Shown: positions 1-8,807, counted from the stretch's first letter. The stretch: 60,925 nt of DNA from Burkholderiaceae bacterium (GCA_019745005.1 JAIETO010000003.1:1-60925), one strand, 5' to 3'. Notes: generated by a model from the letters alone, not told the origin. Program-made: numbers and translations.

Positions 1-190
1 CCCCAGCTATGACTTCAATGATGACTTGCTACCGATAGGTGCTACATATTGGGTGCGATTGGCGGAGGCTTATTTGCCAAAGTAGCTTGCGCATAACGCC
101 GTCAAAGGTATTTTTAATGGCGCAAAAGGACAGATTAAGATTATCTGATTTTTGGATACCCCCAACTTTTTTGATTTTTTTATGGCCTTT

Positions 191-237
191 TGCGCTTGTA
201 AGTAAAGCATTTCTTAAAAATACACGCCATAGCATAC
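191..237. repeat. Extragenic repeat, GCGCTT-type, copy 1
   Basis: Short extragenic motif that begins TGCGCTTGTAAGTAAAGC and ends CATAGCATACG. It matches copies at 6828, 14148, 18089, 26106, 40874 and 58557. It lies just upstream of the corA start, and I see no coding function. Confidence 0.6.
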
Positions 238-290
238 GTTTTTTCGAGCTTCATTTGCCGTTAAAACACATTATTTCAGGACAATTCCCC

Positions 291-1256
291 ATGCTAATCA
301 ACTGTGTTGCCTATCAAGACGGACGTAAGCTTTCCGATATTCCGGTTGCGGCGATTAGCGACTTCGTGGAGCGCAAAGACTGCTTTGTTTGGGTCGCTCT
401 GCGTGATGCAAGCGATGAGGAGCTACAGCAAATGCAGATGGAATTTGGTCTGCATGAGTTGGCAGTGGAAGATGCTAGTCACGGACATCAGCGCCCTAAA
501 ATCGAAGAGTACGGTGGTTCCTTATTTGCCGTAATTCATACAGTTGAATTGATTACTGGCGATGTGCAAGTCGGCGAGTTAAATATTTTCGTAGGTGATA
601 ACTTTGTACTTTCTGTGCGCAATCGTTGTCAGCAGAATTTTTTGGGCGTGCGTGCGCGCTGCGAGCGCGAACCGCATTTGCTCAAGCATGGCTCGGCCTT
701 TGTGTTTTATGCTTTGATGGATGCCGTGGTGGATCGATACTTCCCCGTGGTGGATGCACTCGAAGCGGAACTTGAGTTGATTGAAGAACAGATTTTTTCA
801 AAAGGTAGTGAGCGTGCAAACATTCAACGTTTGTACGAATTGAAGCGCAAGATTATGGTGGTCAAGCACGCGATTACGCCGCTGATGGAGGCTACCAGTA
901 AGTTGTTTGGCGGCCGTGTTCCGGCACTTTGTGAAGATACGCAAGAGTATTTCCGTGACGTCTATGACCACTTATATCGCATCAATACGTCGATTGAAAC
1001 AATACGCGACACCATTAGCACGGCGATTCAGGTCAATCTTTCGATGGTCGCAATCGATGAAAGCGAAGTCAATAAACGCTTAGCGGCGTGGGCCGCAATT
1101 TTTGGTGTGGCAACTGCGTTTGCTGGCATTTGGGGCATGAACTTTAAAGCCATGCCTGAACTGGAATGGGCATACGGCTATCCGATGGCGCTTGGTCTCA
1201 TGGTTGGCGTCTGCGGTTATTTGTATTACCGATTCCGTAAAACAGGATGGCTGTAG
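291..1256 (+). CDS. corA: CorA family magnesium/cobalt transporter
   Basis: Inner-membrane channel for Mg2+ (and Co2+), a homopentamer in characterised family members. The 321-residue product has a long cytoplasmic N-terminal domain. It ends in two membrane helices, roughly residues 262-281 and 297-315, with the family signature GMN at the end of the first (IWGMNF), followed by the usual short positive tail. The frame stays open upstream to position 39. The ATG at 291 is preferred because AGGACA stands 8-10 bases before it and family members start near this point (MLINCVAY). The upstream segment overlaps an extragenic repeat and is not protein-like. It is a single gene, convergent with comM, and the stop codons of the two genes are 20 bases apart. 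Confidence 0.93.
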   Translation: MLINCVAYQDGRKLSDIPVAAISDFVERKDCFVWVALRDASDEELQQMQMEFGLHELAVEDASHGHQRPKIEEYGGSLFAVIHTVELITGDVQVGELNIFVGDNFVLSVRNRCQQNFLGVRARCEREPHLLKHGSAFVFYALMDAVVDRYFPVVDALEAELELIEEQIFSKGSERANIQRLYELKRKIMVVKHAITPLMEATSKLFGGRVPALCEDTQEYFRDVYDHLYRINTSIETIRDTISTAIQVNLSMVAIDESEVNKRLAAWAAIFGVATAFAGIWGMNFKAMPELEWAYGYPMALGLMVGVCGYLYYRFRKTGWL

Positions 1257-1278
1257 GCGATTTATCAATGTTGAAGGC

Positions 1279-2805
1279 TTAATGCTCCCGCAAAGCGCGG
1301 CGATATTGTATGGCTTCAGCCACATGTGCTTGGGCGATTGTCTCGGCACCAGCTAAATCGGCGATTGTGCGGGCAACTTTTAACACGCGATGGTAGGCGC
1401 GAGCTGACCAGTTAAGTTTAGTCATGGCGCTGCGCAGTAATTGTTCAGCCGCCGCATCAGGCTGGCAGTAGCTGTCAATTTCTCGCGTGTTGAGCAGATT
1501 ATTGGCTTTTGCCTGCCGTGCTAATTGCCGCTCAAATGCTCGCTCCACTCGGGCTTGAATCAGCACGCTGGATTCACCGTCCGCTTGTTTTAACAAATCC
1601 GCATGCGGTAAAGCGCCGACTTGAATTTGCATATCAATGCGATCCAATAAAGGGCCAGAAATTTTGTCTTGGTAGCGCGCGATCATGTCTGGGGTACAGC
1701 GGCATTTGCCGTTGCTGTGGCCGTAGTAGCCGCAGGGGCAGGGGTTCATCGCTGCAATCAACTGAAAACGCGCAGGGAAATCGGCTTGCTTGGCAGCGCG
1801 TGAAATGGTGATGTGGCCTGACTCTAAAGGTTCTCGCAATACCTCCAATACCTTACGATCAAACTCCGGCAATTCATCAAGAAATAGAACGCCGCGATGG
1901 GCGAGGGATATTTCACCTGGGCGCGGCGTACCACCACCACCGACCAGCGCAACGCCAGACGCAGTGTGATGCGGAGATCGAAATGGGCGTACCTTCCATT
2001 TCGCAATCGCAAAGCCACTGGTTAAAGATTGCACTGCGGCGGATTCCAAGGCTTCTTGATCAGTCATGGTGGGCAAAATGCCAGCAAAGCGCGCCGCCAG
2101 CATCGATTTGCCTGTGCCGGGCGGTCCCACCATGATGACGCTGTGATTGCCTGCTGCGGCGACTTCGAGAGCGCGCTTGGCTTGTAGTTGGCCTTTTACG
2201 TCACTAAAATCGGCATAGTCCGGGCGCACCGTGGTGTTGCGTACTTGATGGCGGGCGATTCTCGCCTCCGCATCCACACCAGCGAAATGCGCGCAGACCT
2301 GCAGTAAGGAGTCCGCTGGGTAGATGACCGCGTCACTCACCAGCGCCGCCTCGTCTGCATTCGCACCGGGCACAATGAAAGCGCGTGGCGCTTCGCGGCT
2401 GCCGTCGCTACGCTTGCAGATCGCAAAGGTCATCGCCAAAGCGCCGCGTATTGGGCGCAATTCGCCAGAGAGTGACAATTCACCCGCGAACTCGTATTGG
2501 TCTAAGGCATCGGCAGGAATTTGCCCCGAAGCAGCCAAAATACCGAGCGCGATTGGCAAATCAAAACGCCCAGATTCTTTCGGTAAATCGGCGGGAGCAA
2601 GATTGACAGTGATGCGCTTCGCCGGAAATTCGAAACGTGCGTTCTGCAGTGCCGCGCGCACGCGATCTTTCGATTCCTTCACCTCAGTCTCGGGCAGGCC
2701 GACGATGGTGAAGCTAGGTAAACCGTTTGCGAGATGTACTTCGACAGTGACTTCTGGCGCATCCATGCCGCTTAGGGCGCGGCTTTTTAGGACGGCGAGT
2801 GACAT
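1279..2805 (-). CDS. comM: YifB/ComM family Mg-chelatase-like AAA+ ATPase
   Basis: 508 residues, full length for the family. In naturally transformable bacteria ComM is a hexameric helicase that promotes branch migration during integration of incoming DNA. Many non-competent species keep it, so competence is not implied. The N-terminal third is a Lon-S5-like fold (starts MSLAVLKSRAL). A Walker A motif GPPGTGKSMLA lies near residue 228, Walker B is GVLFLDELPEF, and a Cys cluster CPCGYYGHSNGKCRC follows. The C-terminal Mg-chelatase lid contains RAYHRVLKVARTIADL. The ATG shares one base with the ubiK stop, so the two genes are probably one transcript with coupled translation. Confidence 0.95.
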   Translation of the reverse strand: MSLAVLKSRALSGMDAPEVTVEVHLANGLPSFTIVGLPETEVKESKDRVRAALQNARFEFPAKRITVNLAPADLPKESGRFDLPIALGILAASGQIPADALDQYEFAGELSLSGELRPIRGALAMTFAICKRSDGSREAPRAFIVPGANADEAALVSDAVIYPADSLLQVCAHFAGVDAEARIARHQVRNTTVRPDYADFSDVKGQLQAKRALEVAAAGNHSVIMVGPPGTGKSMLAARFAGILPTMTDQEALESAAVQSLTSGFAIAKWKVRPFRSPHHTASGVALVGGGGTPRPGEISLAHRGVLFLDELPEFDRKVLEVLREPLESGHITISRAAKQADFPARFQLIAAMNPCPCGYYGHSNGKCRCTPDMIARYQDKISGPLLDRIDMQIQVGALPHADLLKQADGESSVLIQARVERAFERQLARQAKANNLLNTREIDSYCQPDAAAEQLLRSAMTKLNWSARAYHRVLKVARTIADLAGAETIAQAHVAEAIQYRRALREH

Positions 2806-3047
2806 TAAGCCTCTGTTTTGGGTGTTTCTAGGGCGGCCAGGCGTGCCTCTAATGCCTCAAGTTTCGCACGGGTTTTTGCTAACACTTGCGCTTGAATATC
2901 AAATTCTTCGCGTGTGACCAGATCAAGTTTGGCAAAACCTTGATTCATCATCGCTTTGACATTTTTTTCTATGTCTTTCGCGGGGGAGTTTTCCAAGACT
3001 TGGTTGATCTTGGCTTGCATGTCATTAAAAAAGTTGGTCTTATCCAT
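2805..3047 (-). CDS. ubiK: UbiK-family ubiquinone biosynthesis accessory factor (BMFP domain)
   Basis: 80-residue acidic helical protein. Its C-terminal half is a trimeric coiled coil typical of the BMFP/YqiC family (EEFDIQAQVLAKTRAKLEAL). In Escherichia coli UbiK binds UbiJ and supports late steps of aerobic ubiquinone synthesis. Role here is by homology only, since no other ubi genes are in the window. A strong GAGGAA ribosome site precedes the ATG, and the gene sits directly upstream of comM in the same orientation, overlapping it by one base. Confidence 0.88.
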   Translation of the reverse strand: MDKTNFFNDMQAKINQVLENSPAKDIEKNVKAMMNQGFAKLDLVTREEFDIQAQVLAKTRAKLEALEARLAALETPKTEA

Positions 3048-3073
3048 GGCTTTTCCTCGTTACGTATTTGAAA

Positions 3074-3090
3074 TGCGTCAAATTGGTGCA
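3074..3090. promoter_or_regulatory. Predicted NtrC binding site 1
   Basis: TGCGTCAAATTGGTGCA closely fits the NtrC consensus TGCACCNNNNTGGTGCA, with two mismatches in the left half and a perfect right half. It lies about 300 bases upstream of the predicted sigma-54 start point, a distance compatible with an enhancer site. A second match begins 45 bases further on. Confidence 0.65.
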
Positions 3091-3118
3091 GTTAATTGAA
3101 TTGTGGCAAAATCGAATT

Positions 3119-3135
3119 TGCATTCTTTTGGTGCA
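3119..3135. promoter_or_regulatory. Predicted NtrC binding site 2
   Basis: TGCATTCTTTTGGTGCA fits TGCACCNNNNTGGTGCA with two mismatches and a perfect TGGTGCA half. Centre-to-centre spacing from site 1 is 45 bases, about four helical turns, as expected for cooperative binding on one DNA face. A weaker half-site (AGCACCGTCTTGG) lies at 3254-3266, nearer the promoter. Confidence 0.65.
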
Positions 3136-3361
3136 TAGGCGAAACGCAGGCTTGTGAAAGGCTACCAGCAAGATTCATAACACCGCGCCAGCCACTTGTT
3201 TCATTCTTCATATCAGAGTCAACATCATATCGTAATACGGGGTCATCCTACGTAGCACCGTCTTGGAAGAGGTGGTTTCATGATGTTTCGCGCTTTTCGT
3301 TTCACACCTCTACCGCAAAAAAAGCATTGTTTCACCACGAAATATGTCTTGTCGTTTTGAC

Positions 3362-3378
3362 TTGGCACGACTCCTGCT
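3362..3378 (+). promoter_or_regulatory. Sigma-54 (-24/-12) promoter of the porin-glnK-amtB operon
   Basis: TTGGCACGACTCCTGCT matches the RpoN consensus TGGCACG-N4-TTGC(A/T) at all but one base. The invariant GG (3364-3365) and GC (3376-3377) have the required 12-base periodicity. Predicted start is near 3389, some 50 bases before the porin ATG. With the upstream NtrC-type sites this indicates expression under nitrogen limitation. Confidence 0.82.
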
Positions 3379-3441
3379 AAGTAGTTTTTGAGGCGACTAA
3401 ACCAAATTTTATTCATCTTTACTTCAACTAAGGGAAACACA

Positions 3442-4203
3442 ATGAAAAAATTACTACTTTGCGCCGCATTAGCATCATGTTTCGCGACTTCCGCCGCGTA
3501 TGCGGAAGAAGCCAAACCTGCCGAACCGAAGCCAGATAATGAGGTCGCCTTTAACGTAGGCGTCGCGACGGAATACCGTTTCCGTGGCGTTTCTCAAACC
3601 CGTAACGACCCCTCCGTACAAGGTGGCGCCGATTACGTGAATAACCCAACTGGCTTGTATGCAGGGATTTGGGCTTCATCAATTAAATGGATTAAAGATG
3701 CGGGCGGCGGCGGCAACGCAGAAATCGATATCTACGGTGGTATCAAGGGCGAAGTGATCAAAGACGTGTCGTATGACGTGGGTGTGCTCACTTACGTTTA
3801 TCCGTCTAACCACCTTGGGCGCGTTCCCGGTTTCACCAATGCCGCGACGACTGAACTATATGGTCAACTGGGCTATGGCCCCTTTTACGCAAAATACTCC
3901 CATTCTGTGACAGACACGTTTGGCTTTGTCGATAGTAAAAACAGTGGCTACGTTGATTTAGGAGCCAACGTTGAATTGACCGATTGATTTACCCTCAATC
4001 TGCACGTAGGTCGGCAATTCTTCAAGAACAACGGTGCGTATTCCTATACCGATTGGAAAGTCGGTTTGACCAAGGAATTCTTCGGCCTGACGTTCAACCT
4101 TGCCGCAGTAGGCACCGACGCGACTAAGCGCTTGTATGTGACGCCAAAAGGCGACCCAACCGCGAAAGCGCGTGTGGTTCTACTCGTTTCTAAATATTTT
4201 TAA
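3442..4203 (+). pseudogene. TorF-family putative porin (NlmA-like), interrupted by an in-frame TGA
   Basis: Outer-membrane beta-barrel protein of the family that precedes glnK-amtB in related betaproteobacteria (nlmA in Herbaspirillum). The ATG at 3442 follows AAGGGAAAC and begins a clear signal peptide (MKKLLLCAALASCFATSAAYA). The barrel starts VAFNVGVATEYRFRGVSQT. The frame hits TGA at 3985-3987 after ANVELTD. It then continues in the same frame for 71 more codons of typical barrel sequence (FTLNLHVGRQFF to VVLLVSKYF) to TAA at 4201. So the gene is full length (253 codons) apart from one stop; relatives suggest a glycine there, so GGA to TGA is the simplest change. The truncated product would lack the last strands and its C-terminal phenylalanine. 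glnK starts 15 bases after the true end. Sequencing error is possible. Confidence 0.85.
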
Positions 4204-4557
<354 letters not shown>

Positions 4558-4575
4558 TTCGGAAGAGGACATTTC

Positions 4576-6135
4576 ATGAAAAAACTACTCGTAAAAGCCC
4601 TTGCAGCCAGCGCTTTGTTGCTGTCGGCAGGACTCTTTTCCTCAAGTATGGCGGCTGATGAAGTTGCGGCTGCATCTGCACCTGCTGTAAGCGCATCCAG
4701 TCCGGTCGCAACGGCAGCATCAGGCGCAGAAGTGGCCGCACCCGCTGCTGCCCCTGCCGTCGCTAGTACAGAAGCGGCGCCCGCAGCACCGGCCGCTGCT
4801 GCACCGACGCCAAACAAAGGCGATACCGCATGGATGATGGTGGCAACCATGTTGGTGATCTTGATGACCATACCAGGCTTGGCGCTGTTCTACGGCGGTT
4901 TGGTGCGGTCAAAAAATATGCTGTCGATTTTGATGCAGGTGTTTATGATTTTTGCCGTGATCATCGTGCTGTGGTGCGTTTATGGTTATTCGCTCGCGTT
5001 CACTGAGAAAAACGCCTTCTTTGGTTCATTCGATCGTTTGTTCTTAAACGGTATATGGGATCCAGCGAAAGCGTCATTCAGTACAGCCGCAACGTTCAGT
5101 AAAGGTGTGGTTATTCCTGAGTTTGTGTATGTTGCATTCCAAGCGACGTTTGCTGCGATCACTTGCGGCCTGATTATTGGTGCTTTTGCAGAGCGCGCAA
5201 AGTTCACGGCAGTTTTGGCTTTCATCGTCTTATGGTTCACTTTCAGTTACTTGCCGATTGCCCACATGGTGTGGTTCTGGACTGGTCCTGATGCCATCAA
5301 AGATGCGGCGACTGCCACAAGTGAAGGTTTGAAAGCGGGTTTCTTGTTCCAAAAAGGCGCTCTCGACTTCGCTGGTGGTACAGTCGTGCATATCAACGCG
5401 GCTGTCGCTGGCTTAATTGGCGCATTTTTAATTGGTAAGCGTGTCGGCTACGGCAAAGAATCAATGGCTCCACATTCATTGACAATGACAATGATCGGTG
5501 CGTCCTTGTTGTGGGTGGGCTGGTTTGGTTTCAACGCTGGATCTGCCTTAGAAGCTGGTGACGTCGCTGCCTTGGCTTTCATTAACACGCTGTTAGCTAC
5601 GGCTGCTGCCACCGTATCATGGGTGTTCGGCGAGTGGATGACAAAAGGCAAGCCTTCGATGTTGGGCGGCGCGTCAGGCGCGGTGGCTGGTTTGGTCGCG
5701 ATCACACCTGCTTGTGGTTTCGTGGGGCCGATGGGCGCCTTAATCATCGGTCTATCCGCTGGTCTGGTCTGCTTGTGGGGCGTGAATGGTCTGAAGCGCT
5801 TGCTGGGTGCTGATGATTCACTCGACGTGTTCGGCGTGCACGGCGTGGGCGGTATCTTGGGCGCGTTGTTGACAGGCGTTTTCGCGGCACCTTCTTTAGG
5901 CGGTCAAGGTATTTTTGACTATGTGACCAACAAAATGTCTGCTGATCCCTATTCCATTATTGGCCAAGTCACAACGCAGGCGACTGCAGTTGGTGTAACG
6001 ATAGTTTGGTCAGGCGTGGTGTCCTTGGTTGCCTACAAGTTGGTTGATGTGTTGATCGGCTTGCGTGTACCAGAAGACGAAGAGCGCGAAGGCTTGGATA
6101 TTACTAGCCACGGTGAAACGGCCTACCACGCTTAA
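4576..6135 (+). CDS. amtB: Ammonium transporter AmtB with long Ala/Pro-rich N-terminal extension
   Basis: 519-residue inner-membrane ammonium channel, a homotrimer in known members. A signal peptide (MKKLLVKALAASALLLSAG) is followed by about 55 residues of almost pure Ala/Pro/Ser/Val. The eleven-helix Amt core then starts at DTAWMMVATMLVILMTIPGLALFYGGLVR. The twin pore histidines are visible in VVHINAAVAGL and FGVHGVGGILGALLTG. The C-terminal cytoplasmic tail (EDEEREGLDITSHGE) is the region that contacts GlnK. GGAAGAGGA precedes the ATG. Last gene of the porin-glnK-amtB operon, followed by a strong terminator. The low-complexity extension probably lies in the periplasm; its role is unknown. 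Confidence 0.95.
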   Translation: MKKLLVKALAASALLLSAGLFSSSMAADEVAAASAPAVSASSPVATAASGAEVAAPAAAPAVASTEAAPAAPAAAAPTPNKGDTAWMMVATMLVILMTIPGLALFYGGLVRSKNMLSILMQVFMIFAVIIVLWCVYGYSLAFTEKNAFFGSFDRLFLNGIWDPAKASFSTAATFSKGVVIPEFVYVAFQATFAAITCGLIIGAFAERAKFTAVLAFIVLWFTFSYLPIAHMVWFWTGPDAIKDAATATSEGLKAGFLFQKGALDFAGGTVVHINAAVAGLIGAFLIGKRVGYGKESMAPHSLTMTMIGASLLWVGWFGFNAGSALEAGDVAALAFINTLLATAAATVSWVFGEWMTKGKPSMLGGASGAVAGLVAITPACGFVGPMGALIIGLSAGLVCLWGVNGLKRLLGADDSLDVFGVHGVGGILGALLTGVFAAPSLGGQGIFDYVTNKMSADPYSIIGQVTTQATAVGVTIVWSGVVSLVAYKLVDVLIGLRVPEDEEREGLDITSHGETAYHA

Positions 6136-6188
6136 TCAACAAGTGGAAAAAGTGCCGAAGTTAATTGGCAAAAACAAGATTGTTTTGG

Positions 6189-6214
6189 AACGCCTCTTCG
6201 GAGGCGTTTTTTTT
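6189..6214 (+). terminator. Rho-independent terminator after amtB
   Basis: Perfect 8-bp stem AACGCCTC / GAGGCGTT with TTCG loop, followed by a T-run. It lies 54 bases past the amtB stop and closes the nitrogen operon. Confidence 0.92.
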
Positions 6215-6255
6215 GCGTGAATGATCCATGAGAAGCCGACCGGCGGCGAGCCAAA

Positions 6256-6388
6256 GAGACCTCTGCATAACTTACTGCGCCGCCGAATTTTGGTTCTGCG
6301 ACACCGGCTACCGTGGTCGCTGACCAGTCTTACAGGTGCGCTTCTCGAACCAAAATTCGACCGCTCGCGGCAGTTATACAGAGGCCTC
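6256..6388. mobile_element. 133-bp palindromic element, copy 1 (non-autonomous)
   Basis: Ends in inverted repeats GAGACCTCTGCATAACT and its imperfect complement ATACAGAGGCCTC, with long internal complementarity (GAATTTTGGTTC against GAACCAAAATTC). Same length as the copy at 52739-52871 and clearly related to it (opposite orientation). No coding capacity. Target duplication is not evident, so this copy is probably old. It would fold into a long hairpin if transcribed. Confidence 0.8.
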
Positions 6389-6457
6389 CCTAAAGCGATT
6401 TTAAAAGAAGCGATCACTACGCTGTTAACTAAGCAATTAACTCCGCAATTTATTATC

Positions 6458-6709
6458 CTAGAAACGGCAGTTGGACAGGTTCGAGTGTGCGTTTTTCTGG
6501 CTTTCTGGCAAGGCGCGACAACGACGCAACCTTCATGTTGCTAGGCGGAGGGTATTCCTTTGGAATGCCGAAATAGTCCAGAGAGCCAGAAAAATGTGCA
6601 ATCGCGCCTGTAGCGTTCTCACCAAAACGGTGAGCATTATTAACAATGAAATTCTGTTGAAGAACAGGGACTTAATTGAAGTTTGAAGCGGTCAACTGCC
6701 GTTTCTAGG
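6458..6709. mobile_element. 252-bp MITE-like element with 17-bp perfect terminal inverted repeats and 5-bp target duplication
   Basis: Begins CCTAGAAACGGCAGTTG and ends with its exact complement CAACTGCCGTTTCTAGG. Immediately outside both ends is ATTAT (6453-6457 and 6710-6714), a direct repeat of the kind left by transposition. Inner inverted repeats are also present (TTTTTCTGGCTTTCTGG near 6491 against CCAGAGAGCCAGAAAAA near 6582). There is no transposase and no convincing open frame, so the element must have been moved by a related insertion sequence elsewhere. The family cannot be named from this window. Confidence 0.85.
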
Positions 6710-6827
6710 ATTATGCGTCCAAGCCCGCGGCAACTTTTGAAATCGGCGCCGTGCGATTCGCTTCACACGCCACTTTTAGATGTGTTTTAAAAGATACTCG
6801 TCAAAAAATTAAATAAATATACGCTTA

Positions 6828-6875
6828 TGCGCTTATTGGTAAAGCATTTCGTAAAAATACACATAAGAGTATAGA
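6828..6875. repeat. Extragenic repeat, GCGCTT-type, copy 2
   Basis: TGCGCTTATTGGTAAAGC followed by ATTTCGTAAAAATACAC; very close to copy 1 at 191, with which it shares the whole middle section. Intergenic. Confidence 0.55.
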
Positions 6876-6961
6876 CTGTGAGCAGCTCTTGGTGAGTGAG
6901 CTTGATGCTTAGTTGCAGGCTTATTTTTCCACATCAATCGAGCGCAATTGGTTCCGCGCTT

Positions 6962-6986
6962 GGTATGCCAAATAGATTGGCATACC
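6962..6986. repeat. Perfect 10-bp inverted repeat
   Basis: GGTATGCCAA, 5-base loop, TTGGCATACC. There is no T-run, so it is not a typical terminator. The ATGCC/GGCAT arms recur in the copies of the GCGCTT-type repeat at 40851 and 58580. Together with the four elements before it, this explains most of the 965-base gap between amtB and the TPR gene; I see no gene in that gap. Confidence 0.5.
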
Positions 6987-7053
6987 CACTTTCCTGAGGC
7001 GCATCACCCTGATAACGCGACCCAAGGCTCATGGTGAAGGCGGAACGTGAGGC

Positions 7054-7085
7054 AAAAAAAATGGAACCAGACGGTTCCATTTTTA
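7054..7085 (-). terminator. Rho-independent terminator of the TPR protein gene
   Basis: On the minus strand, ATGGAACC, short loop, GGTTCCAT and a long T-run, 20-odd bases past the stop at 7101. The plus strand also carries T residues after the stem, so it may work in both directions. Confidence 0.88.
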
Positions 7086-7100
7086 TTAAATTATGCCAGA

Positions 7101-8414
7101 TCACTCTTTGCGAACCAGTAACCAATAACGGCCAATATCGGCAGACCCATCAGTGCCTTGCAAGGATTTAAAAATCTCAGTCGCCTTCGCACGATTTCCA
7201 CCCTGCAAATACGCCATACCCAAATGCAACTTGGCCTCATCGACAGACTTTAAGCCGCCCCTAGCAATACCTTGCTCCATCAGAGCGATACCACGTTCAA
7301 CTTGGCCGTTAATTACAAAGTTGTAGCCCGTATTTACCAATCCAATTCCATTTTTCGCTGCTTTTGCCGAAGCTTCACCCGCATCTAAAGATTTCAAATC
7401 ATCGGCCGCTTGTTTGTTGACCTTGTCACGCAAAATTTTGTGTTTGGCAGCGTCTTTACCCGTGCCCAACATATTGGCAGCGTAACCCGCATCAACCACT
7501 TTTTTGGCTTCGGTAGGCAAGCCCGCTAACAAAGCGAGGTCAGCAAATTCAGCGAATTGCGCTCCTTCTTCTAGAGTATCTGTCGCTAACAGAAGACGGT
7601 AATAATCAATACGCAACCGGTCTGAAAAGCCTGGCTTGTTGGGCAAGCGATAAATCAGATCAGCCCAAAATTCCTTTTTTGGATAATGCGTCACCATACG
7701 CTCTAAAACGCTGACGTAGCCCACCATATCTTTTTGCTTCAAGTAACTGCTGATTAGAAGATGCAATTTGTCATAGCTTGGAACCCGATTCGCCGCGTCA
7801 TCTGCTTGAATTTGCCGATTAACTTCCGCGATGGTGCCGGGGAAATCCTCTTGCAAATAAAAAATCCGTGCCAGCAAATTTTGCATCTGCGCATTGTCTG
7901 CATCTAATGCCAAATAACGCTTGGTCCATTCTTTCGATTTGTCGTAACGCTTCTCGTTAAAGTAGCTACCAGCAGCACCTTCGGTGAAGCGCAACACTTC
8001 CGCTTTTGACAGATAGCCGCTCTTGATCATCGCATCAAAAACGTTGGCTAACTCGTCGATGTTATTGGTTGCTGAGGCGACGATGGCAATCAAGCGATTG
8101 ATCTGAAATTGTTCGTAGTTGGTTTTTTTATCGAACGCATTAAGAATTTTTATTTTCTCTTGCGCTTCTGGATACTGTTTATTTGTGAGAAGCGTCTGCG
8201 TTTCGTTGAAGGTTTTTACCATCTCATTGCGTACGAATTCCTGTTTTTCTGTCGATGGTTTTTCGTTAGCTGGAACCTTGATTTCTTGACTTCTATTCGA
8301 GGGTGGTTCGGTCCCAGACGCTTGCGCGTTACCGAGCACGAAAGGGGCAGCACCAAGGGCAAACAATAAATGGGCAAGCAAGCTTGGGAAACGCGGCTGA
8401 GTTTTGTTTTTCAT
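7101..8414 (-). CDS. Secreted tetratricopeptide-repeat protein
   Basis: 437 residues. The N-terminal signal peptide (SLLAHLLFALGAAPFVLGNAQA) predicts export to the periplasm. The rest is helical and repeat-like, with TPR-type helices visible in YFNEKRYDKSKEWTKRYLALD, LLARIFYLQEDFPGTIAEV, and near the end AKLHLGMAYLQGGNRAKATEIFKSL. No enzyme motif is seen, so a scaffold or binding role is likely but unproven. It is divergent from the exosortase-like gene at 8808 with a 393-base gap, which may or may not be meaningful; TPR proteins do occur in exosortase/exopolysaccharide loci. Followed by a clear terminator. Base composition is more AT-rich than the core genes on either side. Confidence 0.75.
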   Translation of the reverse strand: MKNKTQPRFPSLLAHLLFALGAAPFVLGNAQASGTEPPSNRSQEIKVPANEKPSTEKQEFVRNEMVKTFNETQTLLTNKQYPEAQEKIKILNAFDKKTNYEQFQINRLIAIVASATNNIDELANVFDAMIKSGYLSKAEVLRFTEGAAGSYFNEKRYDKSKEWTKRYLALDADNAQMQNLLARIFYLQEDFPGTIAEVNRQIQADDAANRVPSYDKLHLLISSYLKQKDMVGYVSVLERMVTHYPKKEFWADLIYRLPNKPGFSDRLRIDYYRLLLATDTLEEGAQFAEFADLALLAGLPTEAKKVVDAGYAANMLGTGKDAAKHKILRDKVNKQAADDLKSLDAGEASAKAAKNGIGLVNTGYNFVINGQVERGIALMEQGIARGGLKSVDEAKLHLGMAYLQGGNRAKATEIFKSLQGTDGSADIGRYWLLVRKE

Positions 8415-8807
8415 AATTTATCTAAAAAATGACGATATTGAAATGAGATGCAAGCAAACGAATCCCGCCTCTAGCAACTCCCTAAATTGGTATAAGGGAT
8501 TTTATTACATCTTGTTGTGCAACACGGAGAATTCATCGTGTGACGCGCTGCATCTTATGTGCACCTGCAGCAAAGCTACCTACTAAAGACAAAACCATGC
8601 TTTTAACTATGTTGCCTTTGTTAGGAGATTGGGTGCCTGTGTTGAGTAAGCCTAAAGCAGCGAACCATTTTTTAGCTCGTAATCAAATTCAAGAATAAAA
8701 AACCAATAAAAATGACTTTTTGCAGACCAATAAAACACGAATAAAATACGCTTAGCGCAAAAAGCAGCCTTTAATGATTCGAGAAGAGAAATTGCGACAA
8801 TTGATTA
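8415..8807. other. Intergenic gap between divergent TPR and exosortase-like genes
   Basis: AT-rich. It must hold the promoters of both divergent genes. It contains a repeated ACCAATAAAA (about 8700 and 8726). A 60-codon frame at 8404 has no ribosome site and does not look like protein. No RNA gene was recognised. Confidence 0.5.

Noticed and set aside
1080-1349. Minus-strand frame at the end of corA/comM
   Set aside because: Shadow of the corA reading frame, no ribosome site.
3985-3987. Selenocysteine or programmed readthrough at the porin TGA
   Set aside because: No hairpin of the SECIS type seen directly downstream, and the family is not a selenoprotein family; a nonsense change is simpler.
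6475-6490. GGTTCGAGT, like a tRNA T-arm
   Set aside because: No acceptor or anticodon stem can be drawn around it, and it lies inside the inverted-repeat element.
8404-8586. 60-codon plus-strand frame in the TPR/exosortase gap
   Set aside because: Begins inside the divergent TPR gene, no ribosome site, and reads as AT-rich noise.
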